Shown here one piece after another: positions 1 to 5,929 of a DNA stretch of 15,305 nt. Numbering within the stretch: the first letter of the stretch is position 1; the number at the start of each line of letters is the position of its first letter. The stretch lies in NCBI GenBank assembly GCA_039820425.1, contig JBCBQD010000130.1:1-15305 (forward strand), in the 5' to 3' direction. The DNA is from SIO4C1 sp039820425 (lineage in GTDB: Bacteria; Cyanobacteriota; Cyanobacteriia; Phormidesmidales; Phormidesmidaceae). Under the pieces are notes generated by a model. It did not search any database. It was given only the letters and a program-made list of their open reading frames with translations, and was not told the origin of the DNA. A program made the position numbers and the translations under genes.

Positions 1-55
1 CTTTGGCAACGCGATCAAGGTCGCTGAAAAAGTCGATGGTTTGGAGTGTAGGCAT
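1..55 (-). CDS. Start of an unidentified gene, cut by the window edge
   Basis: Reading the minus strand from an ATG at 53-55 gives 18 open codons (MPTLQTIDFFSDLDRVAK) that run off the left edge. A purine-rich AGAAGAA stretch just upstream of the ATG could serve as a ribosome binding site. The fragment is too short to assign to a family. It would be transcribed in the same direction as the next three genes to its right. It could be a chance ORF, because 18 codons is weak evidence. Confidence 0.5.
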   Translation of the reverse strand, partial: MPTLQTIDFFSDLDRVAK

Positions 56-119
56 TGTTCTTCTATAGATATTTCAGGAATAGGGTTTAGTTTTTTGCTC
101 GGTGGGGTTTGCCGTACTG

Positions 120-164
120 GTGAGTGCGCTGCGCTGGTGAGGAGTGAGTGCGCTGCGCTGGTGA
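120..164. repeat. Two-copy 21-bp direct repeat
   Basis: An identical 21-bp unit beginning GTGAGTGCGCTGCGCTGG occurs at 120-140 and 144-164, a period of 24 bp. Partial echoes of its GGTGAG end lie on both sides (CTGGTGAGTG before, GGTGAGTGGG after). The repeat sits between the left-edge gene and the small membrane-protein gene. It looks like recent tandem duplication or a small cyanobacterial intergenic repeat. No function can be read from it. Confidence 0.8.
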
Positions 165-255
165 GTGGGTAAAAAATGGGTGAATAGATCTGATGTCCAG
201 CCTGAGTTTTAACGCCATCTCAACATCTCACCAAAGCCCTAGGCTTGACGCAGGA

Positions 256-591
256 CTAATTGCGATCGCCTTCTAAGAAAATTTTGTAGGCAACCCAGGC
301 AATGCCCAAAATGAGAATGGCAGTCGCTAGCCAGGCGGTTAGGCGGACAGCTACCACGACAGCCAGAACAATCAGGCAAAACTTGCCGATTTCGATCAGG
401 CGCTTGTACCAGGGGCGCTTCTTTTTGTCTGGGGTTTTGTTTGGGGTTGCTTCATGTTTAGCGGTCGGGTACACCGGGGTGGGGTCAAGCTCTGCTTCCA
501 GTTCGCGCATTCTGATCTGAATCTCGCGTTCCTTGAGGGCTTCCTCGCGGCGGCGCAAGTCTTCTTCTTTGGATCGGTGATGGGGATTCAT
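256..591 (-). CDS. Small two-TM membrane protein with coiled-coil head
   Basis: This is a 111-residue protein of no family I can name. Residues 8-35 are densely charged (runs of E, R and K with heptad-like Leu/Ile/Met) and should form a short coiled coil. Residues 36-58 are a Pro/Thr/Lys linker. Residues 66-84 and 86-106 are two hydrophobic membrane segments separated by a very short turn, so the charged head and the C-terminus probably lie on the same face. The basic KKKRPWYKR just before the first segment suggests a cytoplasmic head by the positive-inside rule. The start at 589-591 has no clear ribosome binding site; an in-frame Met at residue 28 is an alternative. Similar short coiled-coil/TM proteins are common among cyanobacterial hypotheticals, but I cannot link this one to a role. 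Confidence 0.75.
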   Translation of the reverse strand: MNPHHRSKEEDLRRREEALKEREIQIRMRELEAELDPTPVYPTAKHEATPNKTPDKKKRPWYKRLIEIGKFCLIVLAVVVAVRLTAWLATAILILGIAWVAYKIFLEGDRN

Positions 592-718
592 GGGTTTTGA
601 TAAAAGCCGTTTAGTGTCTGGCTGATTACACTACCAGGGCAGGCAGGATTAGAATTCCCCCAATTTTGTTGGCAGAAAACAGAGGAATTTGTCTACTAAC
701 ATGCCTAATTTAGAGACG

Positions 719-768
719 AATTGCCAACCGGAATGTGCCATTGAGGCGTCCGATTGGCAATTGGCACA
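719..768. repeat. Interleaved inverted repeats downstream of the CPBP gene
   Basis: AATTGCCAA at 719-727 is perfectly complementary to TTGGCAATT at 754-762. TGTGCCA at 734-740 is complementary to TGGCACA at 762-768. The two pairings share the base at 762 and the second arm of one nests inside the other, so they are alternative hairpins. They lie 34-83 bases after the stop of the minus-strand CPBP protease gene and could be its 3' mRNA structure. No T-run follows on the minus strand, so a standard intrinsic terminator is not supported. Confidence 0.55.
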
Positions 769-801
769 GATTGGATTTGACGAGCCATCTCGAGCGGTCT
801 G

Positions 802-1578
802 CTATTGCACAATCAGCCCTAAAACATGGAACAAAATGTGGGCCATGATGGCGGCTTCTAAGCCGTGTTTCCAATAAAGCCAGCCTGCGGCGACACCGAC
901 CAGGGCATTTAACCCAACGATGTAGGTGACTAAAAAGCTAGAGGCTTGGGGCACCAGGTTAAACAGCAGGGGTAAATGGCCAATGCCAAAAAGCAGCGCA
1001 GTGGTGAGGATAGCCCCCCAAAAAAAGATTGGTTTGGGGCGACTGGTGCCAGATTGGAGAAATTTCCAAGGTAGCCAAACCAGCAGGGTCATTAGCCCCC
1101 AGCGCATTAAAATTTCTTCGGTAATGCCTCCGTATAAAAATCGAGTAACGGGTGGCAGCAGGGTTTCGGCGTTTTCGTTAATAGCCAGGTAGGCTGCGGG
1201 GAGATGGGGCTCCGCCCAGCCTTGAACTAGCATCATGGCAATGAAGACAGTCAGGGTGGCAATACTCGCGACAAGTAGCTGTGATCGCGCCACTTTGCCG
1301 ATGCCACGCTGCTCGTAAATGGCTTGGAGGAGCGGTACCTCCAGGCCAACCTGGGATGCCAGAGCTGCTCCTAACCCTGCCATGGCCGTTAATAACACGA
1401 TGGGTTGTAACAAACTGAGCCCTTTTAAGGTACTGCCAGAGACGGGGAGCTCAACGCCAGTCGGTAGGGTTAATGGGACAAGGAGTAGGGAAAATACCCC
1501 AGCAAGACCTAGTATCCAAAGCGCCCAAAAGGTTCGGGGTTTACTCAGCAGTTTGCTGTGGTCAGAAATCGCCGCCAT
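802..1578 (-). CDS. CPBP family intramembrane metalloprotease
   Basis: This is a 258-residue polytopic membrane protein of the CPBP (CAAX protease and bacteriocin-processing, Abi) family, a set of glutamate-type intramembrane metal-dependent proteases. Residues 154-159 read EEILMR, the EExxxR motif 1. FGIGH at 197-201 is the FxxxH motif 2. HILFH at 247-251 supplies the late conserved His. About six to seven hydrophobic segments are visible, at roughly 18-38, 57-75, 99-119, 140-170, 184-205, 215-235 and 241-257. Cyanobacterial genomes carry many members, most of unknown substrate. The start ATG at 1576-1578 follows TATTATTT with no clear ribosome binding site. The gene lies 244 bp downstream of the AAA+ gene on the same strand, too far to assume an operon. 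Family assignment is firm; substrate is unknown. Confidence 0.9.
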   Translation of the reverse strand: MAAISDHSKLLSKPRTFWALWILGLAGVFSLLLVPLTLPTGVELPVSGSTLKGLSLLQPIVLLTAMAGLGAALASQVGLEVPLLQAIYEQRGIGKVARSQLLVASIATLTVFIAMMLVQGWAEPHLPAAYLAINENAETLLPPVTRFLYGGITEEILMRWGLMTLLVWLPWKFLQSGTSRPKPIFFWGAILTTALLFGIGHLPLLFNLVPQASSFLVTYIVGLNALVGVAAGWLYWKHGLEAAIMAHILFHVLGLIVQ

Positions 1579-1822
1579 AAATAATAGGTGTCCTATCAGT
1601 TGATGGCTCCAGGGTAAGCAACAATCTAGAAAGGAGCGAAAAGTTGTTGGGTTTCCTTAAGCAATGGGTGTAAATTGACCCTTTAAAGATTAAAAAATAA
1701 AAACTTTTGACTGTGTAGTTTATACATCTATTGCAAATTATTCCCCCATCTCAGGTTGAGCCCTGATTGACTGAACGAAAGTTCTGAAATCTGTGATTTA
1801 TATTTGGGCTCTTCTCTTGTCT
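1579..1822 (-). promoter_or_regulatory. AT-rich spacer, probable promoter region of the CPBP gene
   Basis: This 244-bp spacer lies between two minus-strand genes. An A/T-rich stretch at about 1681-1745 contains, on the minus strand, TGTATAAAC (an extended -10-like element) but no matching -35 hexamer at normal spacing. Small inverted repeats are visible: GAGCCC at 1758-1763 with GGGCTC at 1806-1811, and TCAGG at 1751-1755 with CCTGA at 1762-1766. The outer pair falls just after the AAA+ stop codon and may help end that transcript. No coding sequence is apparent here. Confidence 0.3.
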
Positions 1823-3199
1823 TTATAGGCTTCCCTCAGCCTGTTTGATGGCGGCTAGTGATGCAATGCTCTCCAAATTGTGGGCCCCCGGATGTCCGCT
1901 GTCTCCATTTTGGATGGGATCGGATGACTGGCTTTCCATCTGGCTTCTGAGTTTGTTGAGTTGATCGGTCATGATTTTTGCCATGCTGCCGGGGGCGCGT
2001 CGTTGCACCCAGCTCATGCTCGATGACAGCAGCAGTTCTTTAAGATACGCAAAGGAAAAGCCGTCGGCGTCGGCTGCGATCGCATCTAGCTGGGCGGGGG
2101 AGAGCTGCATGTCTGGTTTGAGCTTTTGGTTCCACAGCGCCAGGTAAGCAGTCCGTTCTGGGATGCCGGGCAGCTCAAAATGATATTTGCGATCAAACCG
2201 GCTGGGGCGCTCCAGGATGGCCATATCCAGCCGCTCCGGATGATTGGTGGAAGCAATCATCAAAACCCCATCATTGAGGGCAAAACCATCCAGTTCGTTT
2301 AAGAAAAAGGAGCGATTTTCGTCATCAATCAGGGCGTCAAGGTCCTCGATTACGACGATGCAGGGGGCCGTTTCTCGCACCCGCTCAAAGGCCACTCGCA
2401 TATTGTCAGTGTCTGTGCTTTGGCGAGTTTTGAAGCTTTTGATGTAAAGGCACGGATAGCCGCTAGTGTTGATCAGGGCTTTGACCATGTGGGTTTTGCC
2501 ATTGCCCGGTGGTCCGATGAAGAGAATGCCGCGCTTCCAAGGGACGTTATATTCGGTGTACATGGCCTTGGCACTAAAAAAATGTTCGACATCGGCATAA
2601 ATGTCTTCTTTGAGGGAACCCGCCAAAATCAGATTGTCTAGGGTAGCGCTTTGGATGGATTCAAATAAGTCACGGCTTTTATGCCATAGGCCGCCCTCAA
2701 AAACCATTACCTCATCCCGCACGTCAGAGTTCCAACGACAGACGGTGGCAAAGAACTCATCTGCCACTGCGTTTGAGTCGGCCAAGATCCAGTAATAGTG
2801 GCGCTCAAAATAGCCTTGGGGCCAGCTCAACGTCAGCACAATTAACCGATGTTCTTGCCAGATCACCTCAAAGCAGACGTTTTTTTGATCGCGACGGGGT
2901 TCCTGCTTTTTCGCATTCCACTGAGTCATCGTGTGGTTATAGACCGTCGTGGCGCGCTCCGTAGGCGCGTAGCCGGTGGAGCTGCTGACGCTGGTAAGGG
3001 TCCGGGTTTCGCAGTGACCTTCCTCCGCAAATTTTTGTAGATCAAAGTAGTGACTATCGCCCTCTACGATAATTTTATCGGGGTAGTATTCGGTTAATTG
3101 ATAGCTGACATGATATGCGATCGCGCTGCTGGGCAATCTCAGGGCTTCCAGGATTAAGTGGGTCAAGTTCACAGGCCGCGGTGCAGACGAATGAATCAT
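1823..3199 (-). CDS. AAA+ ATPase with unrecognised N-terminal domain
   Basis: This is a 458-residue protein. The AAA+ module spans about 185-400: Walker A GPPGNGKT at 229-236, Walker B IVVIEDLDAL at 281-290 (acidic pair E285/D286), sensor-1 Asn in IASTNHPERLD near 319, an arginine-finger-like RPSRFDRKY at 331-339, and a C-terminal helical lid with FSFAYLKELL at 381-390. The layout resembles the single-AAA classic clade (BCS1/FtsH/Cdc48-like), whose members remodel proteins. Residues 1-180 form a separate domain rich in Trp, Tyr and beta-type residues that I do not recognise; it probably selects the substrate. Residues 420-458 are a polar tail. No signal peptide or membrane segment is seen, so it should be cytosolic. 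It is divergently transcribed from the hypothetical gene at 3440. ATPase activity is a safe inference; substrate and pathway are unknown. Confidence 0.85.
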   Translation of the reverse strand: MIHSSAPRPVNLTHLILEALRLPSSAIAYHVSYQLTEYYPDKIIVEGDSHYFDLQKFAEEGHCETRTLTSVSSSTGYAPTERATTVYNHTMTQWNAKKQEPRRDQKNVCFEVIWQEHRLIVLTLSWPQGYFERHYYWILADSNAVADEFFATVCRWNSDVRDEVMVFEGGLWHKSRDLFESIQSATLDNLILAGSLKEDIYADVEHFFSAKAMYTEYNVPWKRGILFIGPPGNGKTHMVKALINTSGYPCLYIKSFKTRQSTDTDNMRVAFERVRETAPCIVVIEDLDALIDDENRSFFLNELDGFALNDGVLMIASTNHPERLDMAILERPSRFDRKYHFELPGIPERTAYLALWNQKLKPDMQLSPAQLDAIAADADGFSFAYLKELLLSSSMSWVQRRAPGSMAKIMTDQLNKLRSQMESQSSDPIQNGDSGHPGAHNLESIASLAAIKQAEGSL

Positions 3200-3337
3200 G
3201 TAGAGGTGAAAAGAGGTTGTTTAGCTTTGCTTATAGACCATTGTGACCCGTTTATCTCAATTTCGATACGCTGCAGTGCTGACTTATCAGTGAGTACGCA
3301 CAGGGTCATGGCTGGGCCTCTCATTGGTCAGATGTGA

Positions 3338-3379
3338 TGATTGGCACGCAGTGATTGACATACGATGATTTTGCACAAA
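3338..3379. repeat. Three 14-bp spaced TGATT repeats
   Basis: TGATT recurs at 3338, 3352 and 3366, exactly 14 bp apart. The first two units share TGATT-G-x-CA-x-x-C-x, and the third (TGATTTTGCACAAA) is looser. They sit in the divergent region between the AAA+ gene and the hypothetical gene, immediately upstream of and overlapping the candidate promoter at 3371-3400. A regulator binding in tandem is a reasonable inference. The pattern is degenerate and could be chance. Confidence 0.4.
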
Positions 3380-3400
3380 AAAGGTTACTTTTTGTTATAA
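3371..3400 (+). promoter_or_regulatory. Candidate sigma-70-type promoter for the gene at 3440
   Basis: TTGCAC at 3371-3376 resembles a -35 box and TTATAA at 3395-3400 resembles a -10 box, with an 18-bp spacer. A transcript would begin near 3407, about 30 bases before the preferred ATG at 3440. A perfect TTGACA also occurs at 3355-3360 but has no -10-like partner at normal distance. Confidence 0.35.
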
Positions 3401-3439
3401 CGCAGCTAGGTATGGGTGAGAGGCGGCATCGGCGCAGTG

Positions 3440-4039
3440 ATGAGCCAAGACCTCCCTGCCTCGAACCTAATACCTAGAAGTGATAACCCAACTCTTCTAT
3501 CCATGAGCGACTTCCCTAGCAATCCGTTTATCGGCAATCCCTTTATGAGGGGTGGTCGCGATCAGCAGTCGGCCTCTGCTCCCCCACTGGCTGACCCACC
3601 GCCGCCCGCCCAAAAGCTGCCCCAAAAGCCACCTCCAAAGGTATCATCTGCTAAGTCAGCAGCTCAAAAATTATCGACCGGAACAACGCCTGCCTCAAGC
3701 AATGCGGACGCTGCTAGAGTTGCCCCCGCCAAAAAAACTAAAAAAGCTCGCAAAAAATCGACCAAGAGCCAGACTAAGCCGCCTGCCTCTCCTCCAACTG
3801 CCTACTCCGGTCCTGGTCACAAGGTGCAAGTGATTGCAAAAATTCCCGTGTCGACGAATACGAATTTACCGGGGCGTGACTATCTTTGGTTTGCGGTGTA
3901 TCCCATTATTCCTCGTGTAGGGGATTGTATTTTCCACGATGGTCGATATTTTCGCGTCGATGCGGTGTTCTTATATGAGAACACCACGCCGGGGTGGTGT
4001 GCAGACTTGGAGGTGTCCTACTATGCCAGGCGTCGCTGA
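3440..4039 (+). CDS. Pro/Ala/Lys-rich hypothetical protein with a C-terminal beta domain
   Basis: This is a 199-residue protein from the ATG at 3440. A GTG at 3416 and an ATG at 3503 are alternative in-frame starts, and none has a clear ribosome binding site; 3440 best fits the candidate promoter. Residues about 35-130 are low complexity: Pro, Ala, Ser, Thr and Lys, with a basic patch of KKTKKARKK type, so probably disordered. The last about 70 residues, from GPGHKVQVIAKIPV on, alternate hydrophobic and polar residues and end YYARRR, suggesting a compact beta domain with conserved-looking aromatic residues. No signal peptide, membrane segment or catalytic motif is visible. I do not recognise the family. 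The basic linker could bind nucleic acid or an acidic partner, but that is a guess. It is divergent from the AAA+ gene, so co-regulation is possible. Confidence 0.75.
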   Translation: MSQDLPASNLIPRSDNPTLLSMSDFPSNPFIGNPFMRGGRDQQSASAPPLADPPPPAQKLPQKPPPKVSSAKSAAQKLSTGTTPASSNADAARVAPAKKTKKARKKSTKSQTKPPASPPTAYSGPGHKVQVIAKIPVSTNTNLPGRDYLWFAVYPIIPRVGDCIFHDGRYFRVDAVFLYENTTPGWCADLEVSYYARRR

Positions 4040-4256
4040 CGTTGATTGGCCAACAGGGCATGAGACCGGGTTAGTCAACGTGACTTAATATTTTCTTCCA
4101 ATTTTCTGGAAATGGTCCATTAACAACATTTTCAAGGCATTTGGCTGCTGCTGTTGTTGAAGCCTTCATATAAACTTCAAGCTAAATCAAGGCTTGGGTG
4201 AGTCTCTTCAGAAGCGCTTCAATTCTGCTAGACCTCGTGGTAGAGATGTCACTATG

Positions 4257-4274
4257 CAATCAGCTTGCTGATTG
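4257..4274. repeat. 8-bp perfect inverted repeat
   Basis: CAATCAGC and GCTGATTG are separated by TT. As RNA the innermost pair would open to give a 7-bp stem with a 4-base loop. As DNA it is an almost continuous palindrome suitable for a dimeric regulator. It lies within the gene-poor region upstream of the sugar cluster. Confidence 0.6.
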
Positions 4275-4382
4275 TATCTGCTGGAAACAGGAGTATTTGA
4301 GATTAGCTTGGTTGTTCTTCTAGAGCATTATTTGTCAAGCTAGCTTGTTTGCTCCTCAAAGCAAGAACCGCTGATTGGAGAA

Positions 4383-4418
4383 GCAGAGAGGGGATGGGGG
4401 GACCTATCCTCTCTCTGT
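4383..4418 (+). ncRNA. Strong 16-bp RNA hairpin with GNRA-type tetraloop
   Basis: Bases 4383-4398 pair with 4403-4418 without a break: 13 Watson-Crick pairs and three G-U pairs (4383/4418, 4391/4410, 4396/4405). The loop 4399-4402 is GGGA, which fits the GNRA tetraloop pattern. On the minus strand the three G-U pairs would be C-A mismatches, so this structure favours a plus-strand transcript. No U-run follows (TCTAGTCG), so it does not look like an intrinsic terminator. It ends 19 bases before the AGGAGG site at 4438. It could be part of a leader RNA, a small RNA or an mRNA-stabilising element; the family is unknown. Confidence 0.5.
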
Positions 4419-4455
4419 CTAGTCGAAGGTTAGTAACAGGAGGGTTTAAGTCTTG

Positions 4456-4569
4456 ATGGGAGCGCCGTGGCTGCGACCTGGTTTCTGTCTCGACACTGTT
4501 TTACGCCGCCTCTCTCAAGCAATGCTCCACGGCAGTTTGGGTATCTTTGCGATTCGATATATGACTTGA
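4456..4569 (+). CDS. Possible 37-residue leader peptide or small protein
   Basis: An ATG at 4456 opens 37 codons ending in TGA at 4567-4569. AGGAGG at 4438-4443 matches the anti-Shine-Dalgarno sequence fully. The spacing is 12 bases to the ATG or 9 bases to the in-frame TTG at 4453; an in-frame TAA at 4447-4449 blocks any earlier start. The peptide (MGAPWLRPGF... ending RYMT) has several Arg and hydrophobic residues and no recognised motif. It follows the strong hairpin and precedes the glycosyltransferase, which would suit a leader peptide. The evidence is the ribosome binding site alone, so it may be spurious. Confidence 0.3.
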   Translation: MGAPWLRPGFCLDTVLRRLSQAMLHGSLGIFAIRYMT

Positions 4570-4733
4570 GCGGGAACTCAGTCGTAGCTTAGCGGTCTTA
4601 GAGGGTGTGGGAATGTTCGCCATCCAGCTTCTTGATTAAAGGGGCAGGATTTGGTGAGTTTCTTCACGGTTTTGTGTGTACGTGCATTGTTATCTGCCAG
4701 TGGATATTGCGGCCAGTACTCAGCTTTTTTGAA

Positions 4734-5873
4734 ATGCATTTATCTTCCCAGCAAGCGTCGACTTCTTGGCACCAGGCTGCTGAGCACAATAACGATATTG
4801 GCATTAGCCAGGCGGCAAACTTGTTGCCGATGGTCTCAATTGTGGTGCCTGCGTACAATGAATCGTTGATTTTGTGGGATAACCTTCAGATTCTTTGTGA
4901 GTATCTGAGGTCTTTAGAGGATCGGTATCGCTGGGAGATCGTGTTAGTCAACGATGGCAGTCGCGACGATACCGGTTTTTTGGCTGATGCGTTTGCAAAC
5001 GCTCAACCCAATCTTGTGGTTGTCCATCATTTGGTCAACATGGGTTTGGGACAGGCACTTAAAACTGGCTTTGAGAATTGTCAAGGAGACTACATTGTTA
5101 CCTTGGATCTGGACCTCAGCTATGCACCTGAGCATATAGAAGCGCTTCTGGAAAAAATACAAAAGAGTCGAGCTAAAGTTGTTGTGACATCTCCGTATAT
5201 GCGAGGTGGGCGCGTCTCTAATGTGCCCTGGTTACGGTTGATGCTAAGTGTTTGGGCTAATCGGTTTCTCTCGTTTGCGGCCCATCGCGATGTGGCTACC
5301 CTGACCGGTATGGTGCGTGTCTACGATGCAAACTTTCTAAAGTCCTTGAGTTTTCGCTCTACTGGCATGGATGTTAATCCAGAGCTGCTCTACAAAGCCA
5401 AAGTCCTTAAGGTGCCGGTGGAGGAAGTGCCGGCTCATTTGCACTGGCTCACGAGGACGCAGCCCCAGACCCCCAAAGCACCCCGTCGGAAGTCAAGCAT
5501 GAAGGTGCTGCGCCAAAGTTGGTCTGTTTTCTTTTACGGGTTTGTGTTTCGACCTGTGATGTTTTTTGTGATGCCAGGGCTGTTGCTGTTATTGGGCTCC
5601 GGGATTATCCAGCTGCATGTGCTGATGCATTGTGCTCAAGCTTACCGAGGCTTGATTCAGTCGGGGGCGACGATCGAGTTTACTCAGGCCATCTCTCAGG
5701 CGTTTGTGGACCATCCGCACGACTTTCTGCTGGCGGGCATTACGCTGATTTTGGCCATTCAGTTGTTGAGCCTGGGGGTATTGGCAATGCAGCTTAAGCA
5801 TTATTTTGAGGAGAGTTTTTACCTGGGCACTCAAACATATCGAGCAGCGAGGGCTCGAGGCCCGTTGCCTTAG
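4734..5873 (+). CDS. GT2 polyprenyl-phosphate-type glycosyltransferase
   Basis: This is a 379-residue protein from the ATG at 4734. The reading frame stays open upstream to a GTG at 4605, but those residues look unlike the family. Residues 33-260 are a GT-A fold of family GT2: VSIVVPAYNES at 34-44, VLVNDGSRDDTG at 70-81 for nucleotide binding, MGLGQALKTGF at 103-113, and the metal-binding DLDLS at 125-129. This matches dolichol-phosphate mannosyltransferase, ArnC and GtrB-like enzymes, which move a sugar from a nucleotide carrier to a polyprenyl phosphate on the cytoplasmic face. Two hydrophobic segments at about 266-292 and 330-354 form the C-terminal membrane anchor usual for the ArnC/GtrB type. 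It is first of eight same-strand genes and ends 56 bp before the aminotransferase. The sugar is not predictable from sequence. Confidence 0.88.
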   Translation: MHLSSQQASTSWHQAAEHNNDIGISQAANLLPMVSIVVPAYNESLILWDNLQILCEYLRSLEDRYRWEIVLVNDGSRDDTGFLADAFANAQPNLVVVHHLVNMGLGQALKTGFENCQGDYIVTLDLDLSYAPEHIEALLEKIQKSRAKVVVTSPYMRGGRVSNVPWLRLMLSVWANRFLSFAAHRDVATLTGMVRVYDANFLKSLSFRSTGMDVNPELLYKAKVLKVPVEEVPAHLHWLTRTQPQTPKAPRRKSSMKVLRQSWSVFFYGFVFRPVMFFVMPGLLLLLGSGIIQLHVLMHCAQAYRGLIQSGATIEFTQAISQAFVDHPHDFLLAGITLILAIQLLSLGVLAMQLKHYFEESFYLGTQTYRAARARGPLP

Positions 5874-5913
5874 GCGTCAATGTTCTTAGAGGTTAGCTTC
5901 AGATTTTACCGAT

Positions 5914-5919
5914 AGGAGG
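5914..5919 (+). promoter_or_regulatory. Perfect Shine-Dalgarno site that selects a GTG start
   Basis: AGGAGG at 5914-5919 lies 10 bases before GTG at 5930 and 19 bases before the next in-frame ATG at 5939. The spacing supports GTG as the true start of the aminotransferase. Confidence 0.75.
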
Positions 5920-5929
5920 TCTCAAAGTT

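Larger units (their letters stand above)
4040..4733 (+). other. Long gene-poor region rich in inverted repeats
   Basis: About 700 bp separate the last gene from the preferred start of the glycosyltransferase. Inverted repeats found by eye are: ACGTTGA 4039-4045 with TCAACGT 4075-4081; AAGCCTT 4160-4166 with AAGGCTT 4189-4195; palindrome GAAGCGCTTC 4211-4220; CAATCAGC 4257-4264 with GCTGATTG 4267-4274; TAGCTTG 4304-4310 with CAAGCTA 4336-4342; palindrome CAAGCTAGCTTG 4336-4347; the strong hairpin at 4383-4418; and GCCGTGG 4464-4470 with CCACGGC 4527-4533. The first pair abuts the upstream stop codon and is followed by a T-rich stretch, so it may be a weak terminator. The rest suggests a long structured leader of the sugar cluster or an unrecognised RNA. 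I saw no convincing promoter hexamer pair. Confidence 0.6.

Noticed and set aside
120..164. CRISPR-like repeat
   Set aside because: Only two copies, with 3 bp between them and no spacers.
689..877. Plus-strand ORF of 62 codons beginning TTG
   Set aside because: It overlaps the 3' end of the CPBP gene on the opposite strand, has no ribosome binding site, and its first part is explained by the inverted repeats at 719-768.
4039..4092. Terminator after the hypothetical gene at 3440
   Set aside because: The stem is only 7 bp with a 29-base loop and the T-run is broken, so it is mentioned only as a weak possibility.
4040..4604. Known structural RNA (tRNA, RNase P RNA, SRP RNA, tmRNA) or a JUMPstart/ops element
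   Set aside because: None of the conserved core sequences I know for these was found.
4613..4639. Eight-codon ORF after AGAGGG
   Set aside because: Too short to separate from chance; no repeated regulatory codons as in attenuator peptides.
4605..4733. N-terminal extension of the GT2 protein from GTG 4605
   Set aside because: The extra 43 residues do not resemble the family and have no good ribosome binding site; the GT-A domain begins well after ATG 4734. It remains possible.
4651..4869. Plus-strand ORF of 72 codons with AGGA upstream
   Set aside because: It overlaps the glycosyltransferase in another frame, is Cys/Arg/Leu-rich without motifs, and ends inside the conserved GT2 start block.
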